From an uncultured Victivallales bacterium (lineage in GTDB: Bacteria; Verrucomicrobiota; Lentisphaeria; Victivallales; UBA1829), in assembly GCA_934644965.1 (NCBI GenBank), contig CAKUDG010000012.1, positions 18,787 to 82,786 on the forward strand: DNA of 64,000 nucleotides, written 5' to 3'. Shown here piece by piece: positions 20,001 to 28,865 of the stretch. Every line of letters begins with the position of its first letter. Position 1 is the first letter of the stretch. A program made the position numbers and the translations under genes. Under the pieces are notes generated by a model. It saw only the letters and a list, made by a program, of their open reading frames with translations, was not told the origin of the DNA and ran no database searches.

Positions 20001-21345
20001 TTGGGAAACGTATCTGGAAACGCTTCTGAATCACAAAGCGCCGGAAGATCCCTCCGGACGCATCCTCCATGCAATGCGTCTTGTTCCTCTGCTGCGGGAA
20101 TCAGGGCGTTTCCGCGAGGCCCGGAAATATCTCGGATACCTCTCCCCTGTCTGGAAAGAACGGGAAAGCTTTCTCGCCGCAATGGCGCAGGGGAACGGCT
20201 CGTCTTCTCCCATGCTCCTGCGTGATTCATTGTTCCGTTTCCTGCTGCGGCAGCGTCAGCAGGCAGCAGGCTCCTTCGGCATACAAAATTTTCAGCAGTC
20301 CACTCTCGGAGGAATCCTGGGACATAAGGAGGAAGAAGAAAAATCCTTCCGTTTCTCCCGGGAACTCCTGGTCGGCATTCTCTGCCGGATCCCGGGAGCG
20401 GAAGAGGATGCGGAATATCTTCTCCGCGGAATCTCGCCCGGGGAATACCGTTATTCCGTTCTCTTCAGGGCATTCAGCAGGGCTGCCGTGAAAAGCAAAA
20501 AGAAAGTACCGGACGGCATGAGCATGGCTCTCCTTTCCGCATGGATCAGAGATCCGGAACTGCCTCTCGAAAACGGATTCGCCTTCCTCGAAGCACTGCC
20601 CCCCCGGATGCGCGGAGAAGGAGCGGAAATGCTTCTTCAGAATCTTTTTTCCAGAGAAAAAGGGGGCATCCGGCGCTTTGAGGTTCCGTTCCTGGAAAAA
20701 CTTTTTGAATCTCTGGCACCCGAAGCGCGGAAAAAGGCGGCGGAAAAGTTTCTCGAATGCCGGGATCGGGATGATGAAAGCTCAGATCTCCCGGATAATC
20801 GGGAGGAAGACTTTGAACTGGCACGTCTGATACTCCTCAGACGGTATGATCCGGAAGGCTGTCAGACGGCGCTGAAACGTCTATCCCCCTCGGAAAAGGA
20901 GATTTCGCTCCACCTCCTTTATGGGAAGGGCCTCAGTACGGAAGAACGCTTCCGGCGCTGTTTCCGTTCCGTCCCCTTCCGGCAGCCAGACTGGAAACGA
21001 ATTTTCCAACTCCTCCCGGAAGAACAATATGAATCCTTCACCCGGGCACTCGAATCGGAAATGGAAAAGGCCTTCGACTCAGGATACCTTCCGGAGGACG
21101 AACTCGTCCGCCAGTATGCTCTCCTGAGCGTTTCCGTTCCCTCCGGATGCGGCGGAGAAAGAACCCGTTTCCTGGATCTGGCAAAACGTCATCACAAAAA
21201 AACGGGCGAGGCCACGCTCTGGATCATCGACGCTCTCCCGGAAACAGATCCGGAACGTGCCCGTCTTCTTCAGCTCCTGCACTCGGAAAAGCGTCTTCCC
21301 CCGGCAAGAAACATTCATTCCGGAGCGGAGAACCGCCTCCGGTGA
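14053..21345 (+). CDS. Giant VWA-TPR membrane protein (2430 aa)
   Basis: The largest gene of the window. Residues 10-50 are hydrophobic (BatB-like opening NPWYLAALPAAPLYY). Asp67-Arg-Ser-Ala-Ser is a first Asp-x-Ser-x-Ser motif. A glutamine-amidotransferase-like segment follows around 305-365. A full VWA domain begins at Asp378-Ser-Ser-Gly-Ser with LVITDGG later. Two membrane segments lie at about 770-790 and 814-835; the second (LFFFAGFFLFPIPPGHAG) looks like an internal signal peptide. From about 836 to 2430 the protein is almost wholly tetratricopeptide-like helices. It appears to merge what other Bat operons encode separately (BatB-like VWA plus BatC/BatE-like TPR proteins). The TPR part would face the periplasm; partners and substrates unknown. 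Confidence 0.8.
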   Translation: MTTIFPFIFSNPWYLAALPAAPLYYCFVRGGWTGVCQSLLLATLILSAADPVLRLPDGKKSAILLIDRSASASIEKNPDSLIREAIEAADLERSDLPFKTLFFEGSPSSALRRAGAGILRKGGGEIHLFSRLKGETDALRLESERLARREIPVRIHLPDEVPQTSFPDGSSALLEKLEYPLSGGTGETLPLKISLISSGKDGIHLALRSEDGRTLSELSTSARTGRNEYTLFLPLKHAPGLLKTDLLINGKKTASCTVKVLPPAPALLYSSAPGTDKARIEALLGPSAKVEIAGETDDPSLYSLLIFCEGAGKALSSQSLLKIAEAVRKGSGMLVFAGKETPFDLENTPEEFEELLPVRYEGKTQEKSPTASLVIIIDSSGSMSGTRINIAREVARLALDSLRDCDMAGIVEFHGRRRWAAPLQSAANHYELRRALNRLNAGGGTVILPAIREAFLALKNSHTRLKHVLVITDGGVEYGDFETLLRQMAEENITTSCVMVGPGESAFLSQLALWGNGRFYNAAGRFALPELHFRQSGKNALPPFREGDFLLTPGSGEGGRLYFSGLPPGLKVHGILPATLKEEAQCLLSAGENDPFLAIKRNSLGFCATVHSGLDPLWNRELLNAKEYPPSFSAAARSLYDPAKAERVLAVNRSSGKMLRIRMESLEDLECLTLRFRPEGLQETAPPRNGFREEEYTLLPDGNGIFLFERPAPPPGIYELEVEGNSVPFPIAVNPEYAFSSGEEETLLAEESRRISELIPSRTLLMEDHPLRLPLGILSGLLLLLQLAMRRFQDDRKEAPLLSLHRTIRSGKNYLLVFLFFFAGFFLFPIPPGHAGDFQSLLRRGLLLEEDGHLESAESFYARAGKAADTPGDRRFAASLRFECARRAGKTLSEHFSLPGLPGGNAQKPPSPEEAEFLANELERQGRNEEAMNLLEQYGGNHLRSTLRLFRLAEKCSQTERFFKMADAFQVQDKTNFDSLTHFSSSPDPLLPLNLAVRALLLKGDRTKAEELYLQRIEKGKDNPDSLMEISRNAEAQALYSAAEKALRRIPEISPGDSWAAQSELIRLFRRRGDTRKALELLKESAEKPGLTPENLLNLADACEQAGDPDTALRIYLRSGSVEAFIRAAMLEESRGENLRAAGLWKQVLTASGNEMQARQAMERIISLCRKERKLPELIRETAVTAAGEKLQEKDHRAFLFHLRALAAGGEKETLSALLRKQMKNSENPLEWKRLELNFLLEFKDYGAAKKLLEELILLHPEEKESSLRTLVILALETGDRVLAEHVLKEILNSAENEAASEKKKKIKEKETKEKLASAYEFAGNVHAHFKDHEAACRDYDKSLSLSPERYELYLLKAKSEQALGRGKESIAFFLQGLKQAQDPELVGIMADGLLNMNAPENVLLEAFTELEKRIDEDPGNLFFHRLAEDFAEELKLWKDLKRLRLSQLPGAPMRRALILRTLFEEALLEGMEEEALHFAHLLTDLDEILSPELYLSLGEVLIRNGSFIHAEECLRNAADLSGDRTLILTLADAYESAGRFRDAERICSEALLLEKDNPELLARSASAAELRRNFLKAAEQNLKALKIRISRLVSPPSFPNAGLTGKTIEKTMEKTTEKTAGKITAEQESRGIQKPQSRRGSSQSRAISSLEPLQRAFCNQAVLFPERFLPEIQSLEQEAGHSPLQKEQWSAIRKRIEFLLHPEPPPQPKPLPDSETREKKNLPAGEKRKTAGKTASDPRAVASEFTTRPAAERVEYLSGIFSEIKAERLPDFWMRLIGFLKQDPGKEAEQFLRGQGEMLFPEKTPVAVLHRTAALWMENDAAADLKLFFAEKWMLQHPESSFFPVLTAHLKHRNGNPGSARLLAADFFCSLAENQEGSMDLMKFNLMEIDRLRGLNRIYAASGSEESGEAGRRARKELIKSLENDNLILGSSPRRLLLLAILQEGAGEYDKALDSLVRMWEMQPSAFPMYRLMHDVARKSGRWETYLETLLNHKAPEDPSGRILHAMRLVPLLRESGRFREARKYLGYLSPVWKERESFLAAMAQGNGSSSPMLLRDSLFRFLLRQRQQAAGSFGIQNFQQSTLGGILGHKEEEEKSFRFSRELLVGILCRIPGAEEDAEYLLRGISPGEYRYSVLFRAFSRAAVKSKKKVPDGMSMALLSAWIRDPELPLENGFAFLEALPPRMRGEGAEMLLQNLFSREKGGIRRFEVPFLEKLFESLAPEARKKAAEKFLECRDRDDESSDLPDNREEDFELARLILLRRYDPEGCQTALKRLSPSEKEISLHLLYGKGLSTEERFRRCFRSVPFRQPDWKRIFQLLPEEQYESFTRALESEMEKAFDSGYLPEDELVRQYALLSVSVPSGCGGERTRFLDLAKRHHKKTGEATLWIIDALPETDPERARLLQLLHSEKRLPPARNIHSGAENRLR

Positions 21346-21408
21346 GTCGATGTAATAAAACCTTCTCTACAAAATCACAACAAAAAAAAGAAAGGATGGA
21401 TCCGTCTC

Positions 21409-22371
21409 ATGATGAAAAAGAAACTCAAAGTAGCTCTTTGCTCCGGAACTCTGCTTCTGGCCTCGGCATTCACGTTGTCTGCGGAGGAGGATGCGATCAA
21501 GAATTCCCAGGCCCCGTCATCCAGCGAAGCAGGAAACTCAGAAGCAGTCAGTTCAGCCGAGCGTGCCGCTTCTCCCCCTGCCGCGGCTCCTTCCGAGGCC
21601 CTGAAATTGATGAAAGAGGGCAGATTCCAGGAAGCACTCCCTCTCTTTGAAAAGGAAATCCGCGAATCCCCCGGCAATATTCAACTGAAACAACGCTATT
21701 CCGAAATCAAAAAAAATCTCCGCAGAGAAGAACTTTTCCGGGAGGAAAGCAATCCGGAACTGCTTGCGAAAATCGGCCGTCAGCTGAAGAGTTTCTACTA
21801 TTCGCTCGGACTCTTTGAAAAAGCGGAAGCCGTCGAACGGAAAATCCACGAAGTCTCCCCCACAACGGAAAACGCCGCGAATCTCGGCGCCACTCTGCTG
21901 AATCTCAATAAGAACCGGGAGGCAGCTGAACTTTTTTCAAAAACGGATCTGTCCGATGCAAAATCCTTTCCCCTCCTCTGCGCGGCACTCGCTTACGCAA
22001 GATGCGGAGATGCCCGGAAAGCATCCGAACTCGCCACACGCTGCAGGATGGATTCCCTTTCCGCAAACGAACTGCTTCTGTTCGCCAGGACGGCAGCCGC
22101 ATGCGGAAACTGTGAAAGGGCTTCCGAAGCGGTGGCAAAGATCCTGGAAAACACCCCGCCCTCCCGCAGAAAAGGTCTGAAAGACTTTTTCCAGGAAGAG
22201 GACTTCTCGCGGATCCGGGATTCCAAAGAATTCCGGAGTGCACTCGAAACGCCTTCCCGGGTCAAGGATTCCTGTGCGGGATGTCCGAACCGCGGAACCT
22301 CCCGATGCGACGGAGACGGAAAGAAACATTCCGGAAATTCAGAATGTTCCGACTGCGACAGCAAATCCTGA
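21409..22371 (+). CDS. Secreted TPR protein with Cys-rich tail
   Basis: A 320-residue protein with a clean signal peptide (MMKKKLKVALCSGTLLLASA, cut near LSAEE). After an Ala/Ser/Pro-rich linker it carries several TPR-like helix pairs (EALKLMKEGRFQEALPLFEKEI and similar) to about residue 260. The last 34 residues hold five cysteines in a CxxC, single C, CxxC arrangement (CAGC...RCDG...CSDC), as in a small metal-binding or disulfide knob. It lies 63 bases after the giant gene with AGAAAGGA ahead of the start and is probably the last gene of the MoxR operon. Confidence 0.7.
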   Translation: MMKKKLKVALCSGTLLLASAFTLSAEEDAIKNSQAPSSSEAGNSEAVSSAERAASPPAAAPSEALKLMKEGRFQEALPLFEKEIRESPGNIQLKQRYSEIKKNLRREELFREESNPELLAKIGRQLKSFYYSLGLFEKAEAVERKIHEVSPTTENAANLGATLLNLNKNREAAELFSKTDLSDAKSFPLLCAALAYARCGDARKASELATRCRMDSLSANELLLFARTAAACGNCERASEAVAKILENTPPSRRKGLKDFFQEEDFSRIRDSKEFRSALETPSRVKDSCAGCPNRGTSRCDGDGKKHSGNSECSDCDSKS

Positions 22372-22447
22372 AGCAGATGTTTTACACCTGTTCCCCTCCC
22401 CCCTTCTCTGAAGGTTTTTGAAATACGGGATTTTTCTTTTACGCGGC

Positions 22448-22480
22448 GCTTCTTTTCCTGGATCCGTCAGGAGAAGAAGC
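22448..22480. terminator. Hairpin between converging genes
   Basis: GCTTCTTTTCCTG and CAGGAGAAGAAGC pair over 13 positions with one G-T, with a short loop; flanking CGCG/CGCG extends the stem. It lies between two convergent genes. No strong U-tract on either side, so activity is uncertain. Confidence 0.45.
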
Positions 22481-22529
22481 ATCGCGGGAAAAGAACGGGG
22501 AAAAAAGGGGGAAAAACAAAGGAAGCTCT

Positions 22530-23494
22530 TCACTTTTTCATTCTGGGATCAAGCGCATCGCGCAAAGCGTCTCCCAGAAGGTTCAAAGCCAGGACAAGCA
22601 GGAACATGAAGAGCGTGGCCGCGCCCATTTCCCACCAGATGCCGCGCCAGAGCTGACTCTGCCCGTCGGCAATCATGACGCCCCAGCTGGGTTCGGTCTG
22701 AACTCCGAGGCCGAGATAGCTTACGATCACCTCCGTCATGACGGCGTAAGCAAAGCGCATGGTGAAGTAAATGATCACCAGATGCATCAGATTCGGCAGG
22801 ATATGCCGGAAAATGATTTTGAAATGAGTCTGCCCGAGAGCCCGCGCGGCCAGCACATACGGCATTTCCCTCAATCGGATCGCCTCCGCCCGCACCACCT
22901 GGCAGAGCGCCACCCATCCGGTGAGTCCGATCCCGAGATACACCGCCAGCATACCCGGTTCCGTATTCAAAGCCAAGGCCATGCCGCGGAAAAACGATTC
23001 GAGCGGAGGAAACAGAAACCCTTTGGACACCAGAAGCGCAAACGCCAGAATGAAAAGCAGAGCCGGCATGGAAGCGAAAGTGCTGTAAATCCAGACCACC
23101 GCATCATCCACAATCCCTCCGCAGTACCCGGCGAAAATGCCGAGTGTGACCCCCACAAGCGCCGAAATGACGGATGCCACCAGACCCACCTTGACCGCCG
23201 TGCGTGCGGCAAATACCGCGCGCAGCAGAACATCCCGCCCCAGATAATCCGTCCCGAGCCAGTGTTCAGACGAAGGTCCCTGATTGCGGTTTTCCGGATC
23301 CTGTCTCTGATAGACCGGCACAATTCCATGCCCGGCGCACCAGAGGGAATACCCCTCTCCAAACAACGCCATTCCCAGAAAAAGCAGGCAAATCAGAAGG
23401 GAAGAAAGGGCAAACTTCTGTCTCAGGAGATTCCGCAGATTCTCCCGGAAAGGCGATTGCCGATACAGAACATCCCCATTCGCGCCGTCATGCG

Positions 23495-23498
<4 letters not shown>
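22530..23498 (-). CDS. OppC/DppC-type peptide ABC transporter permease (orphan)
   Basis: A 322-residue permease of the dipeptide/oligopeptide class. It has a hydrophobic N-terminal segment (LLICLLFLGMALFG), the typical HWLGTDYLGRDVLLRAVFAA entry sequence of OppC proteins, five further membrane segments, and the EAA cytoplasmic loop (ARALGQTHFKIIFRHILPNL). The last residues (GDALRDALDPRMKK) are also family-typical. No OppB, OppA or ATPase partner is in the window. Its start overlaps the mnmG stop (ATGA), so it is translated with a tRNA-modification gene. Partners must be coded elsewhere, or upstream genes were lost. Confidence 0.9.
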
Positions 23499-25417
<1,919 letters not shown>

Positions 25418-25459
25418 CTGACAGGAGGGAAATATAGCGCCAAAATCCCGTTATTTCAC

Positions 25460-25488
25460 TTGATAAATTAGGAAAAATCATTTAATAT
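25460..25488 (+). promoter_or_regulatory. Promoter of the SUMF1-fold gene
   Basis: TTGATA at 25460-25465, 17 bases, TAATAT at 25483-25488, in an AT-rich gap between divergent genes. The leader to the start at 25615 would be about 120 bases. Confidence 0.55.
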
Positions 25489-25614
25489 GCTATATTTTCC
25501 GGATGAACAGGTAGATGCAGCGGACCGCCGAGCGCCTTCCGGGAGCCCGCCTTCGCCGCTCCATACCGGGAACCATCCCGTCATACGGAATCATACTTGA
25601 GGAAACGCTTTGAC

Positions 25615-27234
25615 ATGGGAAAGAAAAACAGGAAAAATCATTCCCCGGGGACCCCTCCGTCCCCCGGACAGTTGAAAGACAGCACTTCCCCGGGAAAGAA
25701 GGAAGCCCTCCCCCCGGGAAAAAACGCCCGGCCCTCTTCTGCAGCGGCGGATTCCGGGAAACCTTTGAATGCTTCGTCCGCCTTCGCAGCCCAGGAATCT
25801 CCGCGGGGGGAAAACAGACAAGCAGGGAAATCTGCCGGAAAAATTGGAAAAAACGTCTCTCCCACACAAAAAGAGTCTTCATCTGCGGAAACTGTTTCAC
25901 ACCGTCCTCCCCTCAAGGGACTTCCCGTGCGAAAGAAAGCTGAGAAACTCACCGGAGCGCGTCAAAGCAAGGTCAATCCGAAAGTCCAGACTCTGCTGCA
26001 GCATGAACAGCACAAGCGCAACATCGTCAAGATTTTTCTGATTGTCACCGCCGTCATGACCGTTCTGTTCCTGATCTGCTTCCTGCAGGATCAGTTCGCC
26101 CGGACCGGAAGACACAACAAGGCGATTCAGGCCCGTCTGGCAAAACTGGAGGAAAATGAACGCAGAATGTTTTCCGTGAACGGCTACGAACAGGAACGAG
26201 CGGCACGGGACGGAATCCGTCTTGCAGAGGCCGTGCTCGCACTCGACTACCGCGGCCAGATTGCGGAAATGGAAAAGAAAATCAAACAGTACAACGAAAT
26301 TCTGGAAACTTCCTTCCCCGTTCTTGCCGCTCCCGGCGAAGAAGGCTCCGGATTCATTGCGAAAAGCGCCATGCTGGACATGGTCCACATCCCCGCCGGA
26401 GAATTCTACATGGGGCAGCGCCAGAACGAACCGGGCGGACTGAATGAAGACGAGCTCCCCCGCAGAAAAATCACCATTGCCAATCAGTTCTGGATCGCGA
26501 GGACCGAAGTCAGCGTCTGGCAGATGCGCAAACTCATTCCCGGCTACAAAATGGAACTCTGGGGTGGCTATACTCTGGACGGGCTTTCCCAGCCCGCCGG
26601 AAGCGTCAAATGGCATACGGCCGCCCTCTTCTGCCAGAAACTCACCGAACTGGAAAGAGCCGCGGGACGCATTCCCGAACATTATGAATACCGCCTCCCC
26701 TCCGAAGCCGAATGGGAATACGCCTGCCGCGCAGGAACGGAAAGCACATATTACTGGGGAAACAGTTTTGGAAATGAAGGCGCCGTTTACGCCAACAGTC
26801 TCGACAAGCGTTCCGCCCTGAAATTCGGCTGGCAGGAAGGCCCCGACATGGCCCAGAACGACCGACACTACGTCTCCGCTCCCGCCGGCTCCTACAAGCC
26901 GAACGCCTTCGGACTCTATGACATGAGCGGAAATCTCTGGGAATGGTGCTATGACTGGTATGATCCGAATGCCTACAAGGATCATATCACACCGAGGAAA
27001 TCCCCCGTCCAGCTTCGGCCCGTCTCCGTCGCCTACACGCAGTACCGCCCCTTCGATGCAAGCACGTACGACATTGAAACCCCGTGCAAGGTCATCCGCG
27101 GCGGCTCATGGGGCAATCTGCCGGAAGATCTCCGCTCCGCGAAACGGGATTTCATGCCGCCGGAACAGGCCAATACCGGAGTGGGATTCCGCCCGGTGCT
27201 CGCACCGGTCATTCCCACGAAAACCAGAAACTGA
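25615..27234 (+). CDS. Membrane-anchored SUMF1/FGE-fold protein lacking the catalytic cysteines
   Basis: A 539-residue protein. Residues 1-120 are a Lys/Ser/Pro-rich, probably disordered cytosolic tail; a single membrane helix lies at about 136-157 (FLIVTAVMTVLFLICFL); a coiled-coil-like part follows (ARLAKLEENERRMF). Residues about 249-535 form a formylglycine-generating-enzyme-like domain: MVHIPAGEFYMG, RLPSEAEWEYACRAGT, GLYDMSGNLWEWCYDW, and VIRGGSWGNLPEDLRSAKR...GVGFRPV. The two cysteines that make true FGE active are absent from the last block, so a sulfatase-maturing role is unlikely. Start chosen at ATG 25615 because GAGGAAA is 9 bases ahead; a TTG at 25597 is in frame. Confidence 0.8.
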   Translation: MGKKNRKNHSPGTPPSPGQLKDSTSPGKKEALPPGKNARPSSAAADSGKPLNASSAFAAQESPRGENRQAGKSAGKIGKNVSPTQKESSSAETVSHRPPLKGLPVRKKAEKLTGARQSKVNPKVQTLLQHEQHKRNIVKIFLIVTAVMTVLFLICFLQDQFARTGRHNKAIQARLAKLEENERRMFSVNGYEQERAARDGIRLAEAVLALDYRGQIAEMEKKIKQYNEILETSFPVLAAPGEEGSGFIAKSAMLDMVHIPAGEFYMGQRQNEPGGLNEDELPRRKITIANQFWIARTEVSVWQMRKLIPGYKMELWGGYTLDGLSQPAGSVKWHTAALFCQKLTELERAAGRIPEHYEYRLPSEAEWEYACRAGTESTYYWGNSFGNEGAVYANSLDKRSALKFGWQEGPDMAQNDRHYVSAPAGSYKPNAFGLYDMSGNLWEWCYDWYDPNAYKDHITPRKSPVQLRPVSVAYTQYRPFDASTYDIETPCKVIRGGSWGNLPEDLRSAKRDFMPPEQANTGVGFRPVLAPVIPTKTRN

Positions 27235-27535
27235 GTGTATGGAGTGAAAGCTAATTTCCCGTCATCCGCCCCATGTACACGTTCTCTTCCGTGCGCATCC
27301 TTTCCGGAAGGAAATGCCCGGAGGACAGAGTAAAAGAATGGGAAGATGAAAGAAAACAACGATTTCTGAAGAATCAGGCAAGGGAAAAGGAAGGCAAAGA
27401 AGAGGAAGAAGCTCTTGCGCGCGCGCCCCTTCTTCCTCCTCCTCCGGCAGGGGGAAACAATCCCGGGATGCAAAATCAGCAAATGTTTTTTTCTATATGA
27501 CATTTTTTTGGAAAGGAGTTGAGAAACACCGCCCT
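27235..27535. other. Intergenic region with a 10-bp hairpin over a GC-alternating loop
   Basis: No gene supported. It contains the hairpin at 27402-27438 and AT-rich sequence (TTTTTTTCTATATGACATTTTTT, about 27485-27508) that may be the promoter region of the oxidoreductase operon. Confidence 0.4.
27402..27438 (+). terminator. Hairpin GAGGAAGAAG/CTTCTTCCTC upstream of the oxidoreductase operon
   Basis: Perfect 10-bp arms (27402-27411, 27429-27438) enclose a 17-base loop containing GCGCGCGCGC. It may be the terminator of the preceding gene 168 bases away, but the following sequence is C/T-mixed, not a U-run. Confidence 0.4.
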
Positions 27536-27802
27536 ATGGAACAGAACAGAAAAAAAGTCTTCCGCGTGGAAATTGCGAAAGACGAATGCAAAGGCTGCGA
27601 ACGGTGCGTAATCACCTGCCCCCGCGGTCTTCTGAAAATGGGAACGAAATTCAATATCATGAGCTTTCCCTATGCCGTCTATTCAGGAAGCGGCTGCATC
27701 GGATGCGGGTCCTGTTTTTACACCTGCCCGGAGCCCGGAGCCATTACGATCATCGAAGAAAAGCCCGAGGAAAACACGAAAGACGATGGAATACAACAAT
27801 AA
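27536..27802 (+). CDS. 2-oxoacid:ferredoxin oxidoreductase, delta (ferredoxin) subunit
   Basis: An 88-residue protein with two 4Fe-4S motifs: CKGCERCVITCP and CIGCGSCFYTCP. Such small subunits deliver electrons from the catalytic core to external ferredoxin. It is the first gene of a three-gene operon; the alpha-subunit start lies inside its last 17 bases. ATG 27536 is chosen because the next upstream in-frame start (27497) would add 13 residues not seen in ferredoxins; the AAAGGAG is about 18 bases away, longer than usual. KorD/VorD/IorD-type naming depends on substrate, which cannot be read. Confidence 0.85.
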   Translation: MEQNRKKVFRVEIAKDECKGCERCVITCPRGLLKMGTKFNIMSFPYAVYSGSGCIGCGSCFYTCPEPGAITIIEEKPEENTKDDGIQQ

Positions 27803-28865
27803 ACTTCTGCTGAAAGGCAATGAGGCCGCCGTCTACGGCGCATTGCTTGCCGGATGCGAATGCTTTTTCGGCTATCCGATCACTCCCGCCAGTGAAATTG
27901 CGCACTGCGCCGCGAGAAATTTTCCGAAACTGGGGAGGATCTTTCTCCAGGCGGAATGTGAAATTGCGGCGATCAATATGGTTTTCGGCGCATCGGCCGC
28001 GGGAAGAAGAGCCATGACGGCATCTTCGGGACTGGGAATCAGTCTGAAACAGGAAGGGGTCTCCTATATTGCGGGGAGCGAACTGCCGGCAGTCATCATC
28101 GACGTCATGCGAGGCGGCCCCGGACTCGGGAACATCAATCCGGAACAGGCCGACTACAATCAGATTGTCAAAGGCGGCGGACACGGCAGCTATCGCGTCA
28201 TCGTGCTCGCCCCCGGTTCCGCACAGGAAATGTGCGACCTGACAATGCTCGCCTTCGATCTGGCGGACAAATACCGGACTCCGGTCTATGTTCTGACCGA
28301 CGGCATGATCGGGCAGATGATGGAAAAAGTCTCCCTCCCCGAACCGAAAGCACACCGCCCCTTCCCCGAATGGGCGCTCGACCGGACTCGGGCCAGGAAC
28401 AACTTCATCACATCCATTTATCTGGATGCCAACGATCTGGAAACGGTCAACCTGCGTCTTCAGAGCCGTTATGACGAAATCCGGAAAAACGAGCAGCGCG
28501 CAGAGGAATACCTTATGGACGGTGCCGAACAAATACTGGTCGCCTACGGCATTTCCGGGAGAATGGCACGCTCGGCGGTGGAGGAGCTGCGCAAACGGGG
28601 AATCAAAGCCGGAATGATCCGGCCTCAGACTCTTTTCCCGTTTCCCGTCAACGCCTGTGTCAAAGCCGTGGAAAACGGAGCCGTCAACTTCTTCTCGGTG
28701 GAAATGAGCAACGGGCAGATGATTGACGACATCAAGCTGGCCATTGAATGCCGCCGGCCGGTTCATCTGGTGAACCGGATGGGTGGAAATGTGCTCAGCG
28801 TGGCGGAAATTGTCGAACGAGTATCAGAGCTCTCATCATCCCAGGGAGGCGCACATCATGCCTGA
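27786..28865 (+). CDS. 2-oxoacid:ferredoxin oxidoreductase, alpha subunit
   Basis: A 359-residue subunit of the KorA/VorB class. It begins LLLKGNEAAVYGALLAGCECFFGYPITPASEIAH, the family's opening with the YPITP motif contacting the thiamine diphosphate site. It continues with AECEIAAINMVFGASAAGRRAMTASSGLGISL and ends in the typical C-terminal domain (VNRMGGNVLSVAEIVERV). The ATG at 27786 lies within the end of the ferredoxin gene and gives the expected length; the longer open frame upstream is a shadow of that gene. Converts a 2-oxoacid plus CoA to acyl-CoA and CO2 while reducing ferredoxin or flavodoxin; 2-oxoglutarate or branched 2-oxoacids are the likely substrates. Confidence 0.9.
   Translation: MEYNNKLLLKGNEAAVYGALLAGCECFFGYPITPASEIAHCAARNFPKLGRIFLQAECEIAAINMVFGASAAGRRAMTASSGLGISLKQEGVSYIAGSELPAVIIDVMRGGPGLGNINPEQADYNQIVKGGGHGSYRVIVLAPGSAQEMCDLTMLAFDLADKYRTPVYVLTDGMIGQMMEKVSLPEPKAHRPFPEWALDRTRARNNFITSIYLDANDLETVNLRLQSRYDEIRKNEQRAEEYLMDGAEQILVAYGISGRMARSAVEELRKRGIKAGMIRPQTLFPFPVNACVKAVENGAVNFFSVEMSNGQMIDDIKLAIECRRPVHLVNRMGGNVLSVAEIVERVSELSSSQGGAHHA

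Noticed and set aside
26950..27234. Active formylglycine-generating enzyme
   Set aside because: The catalytic cysteines of the last FGE block are absent.
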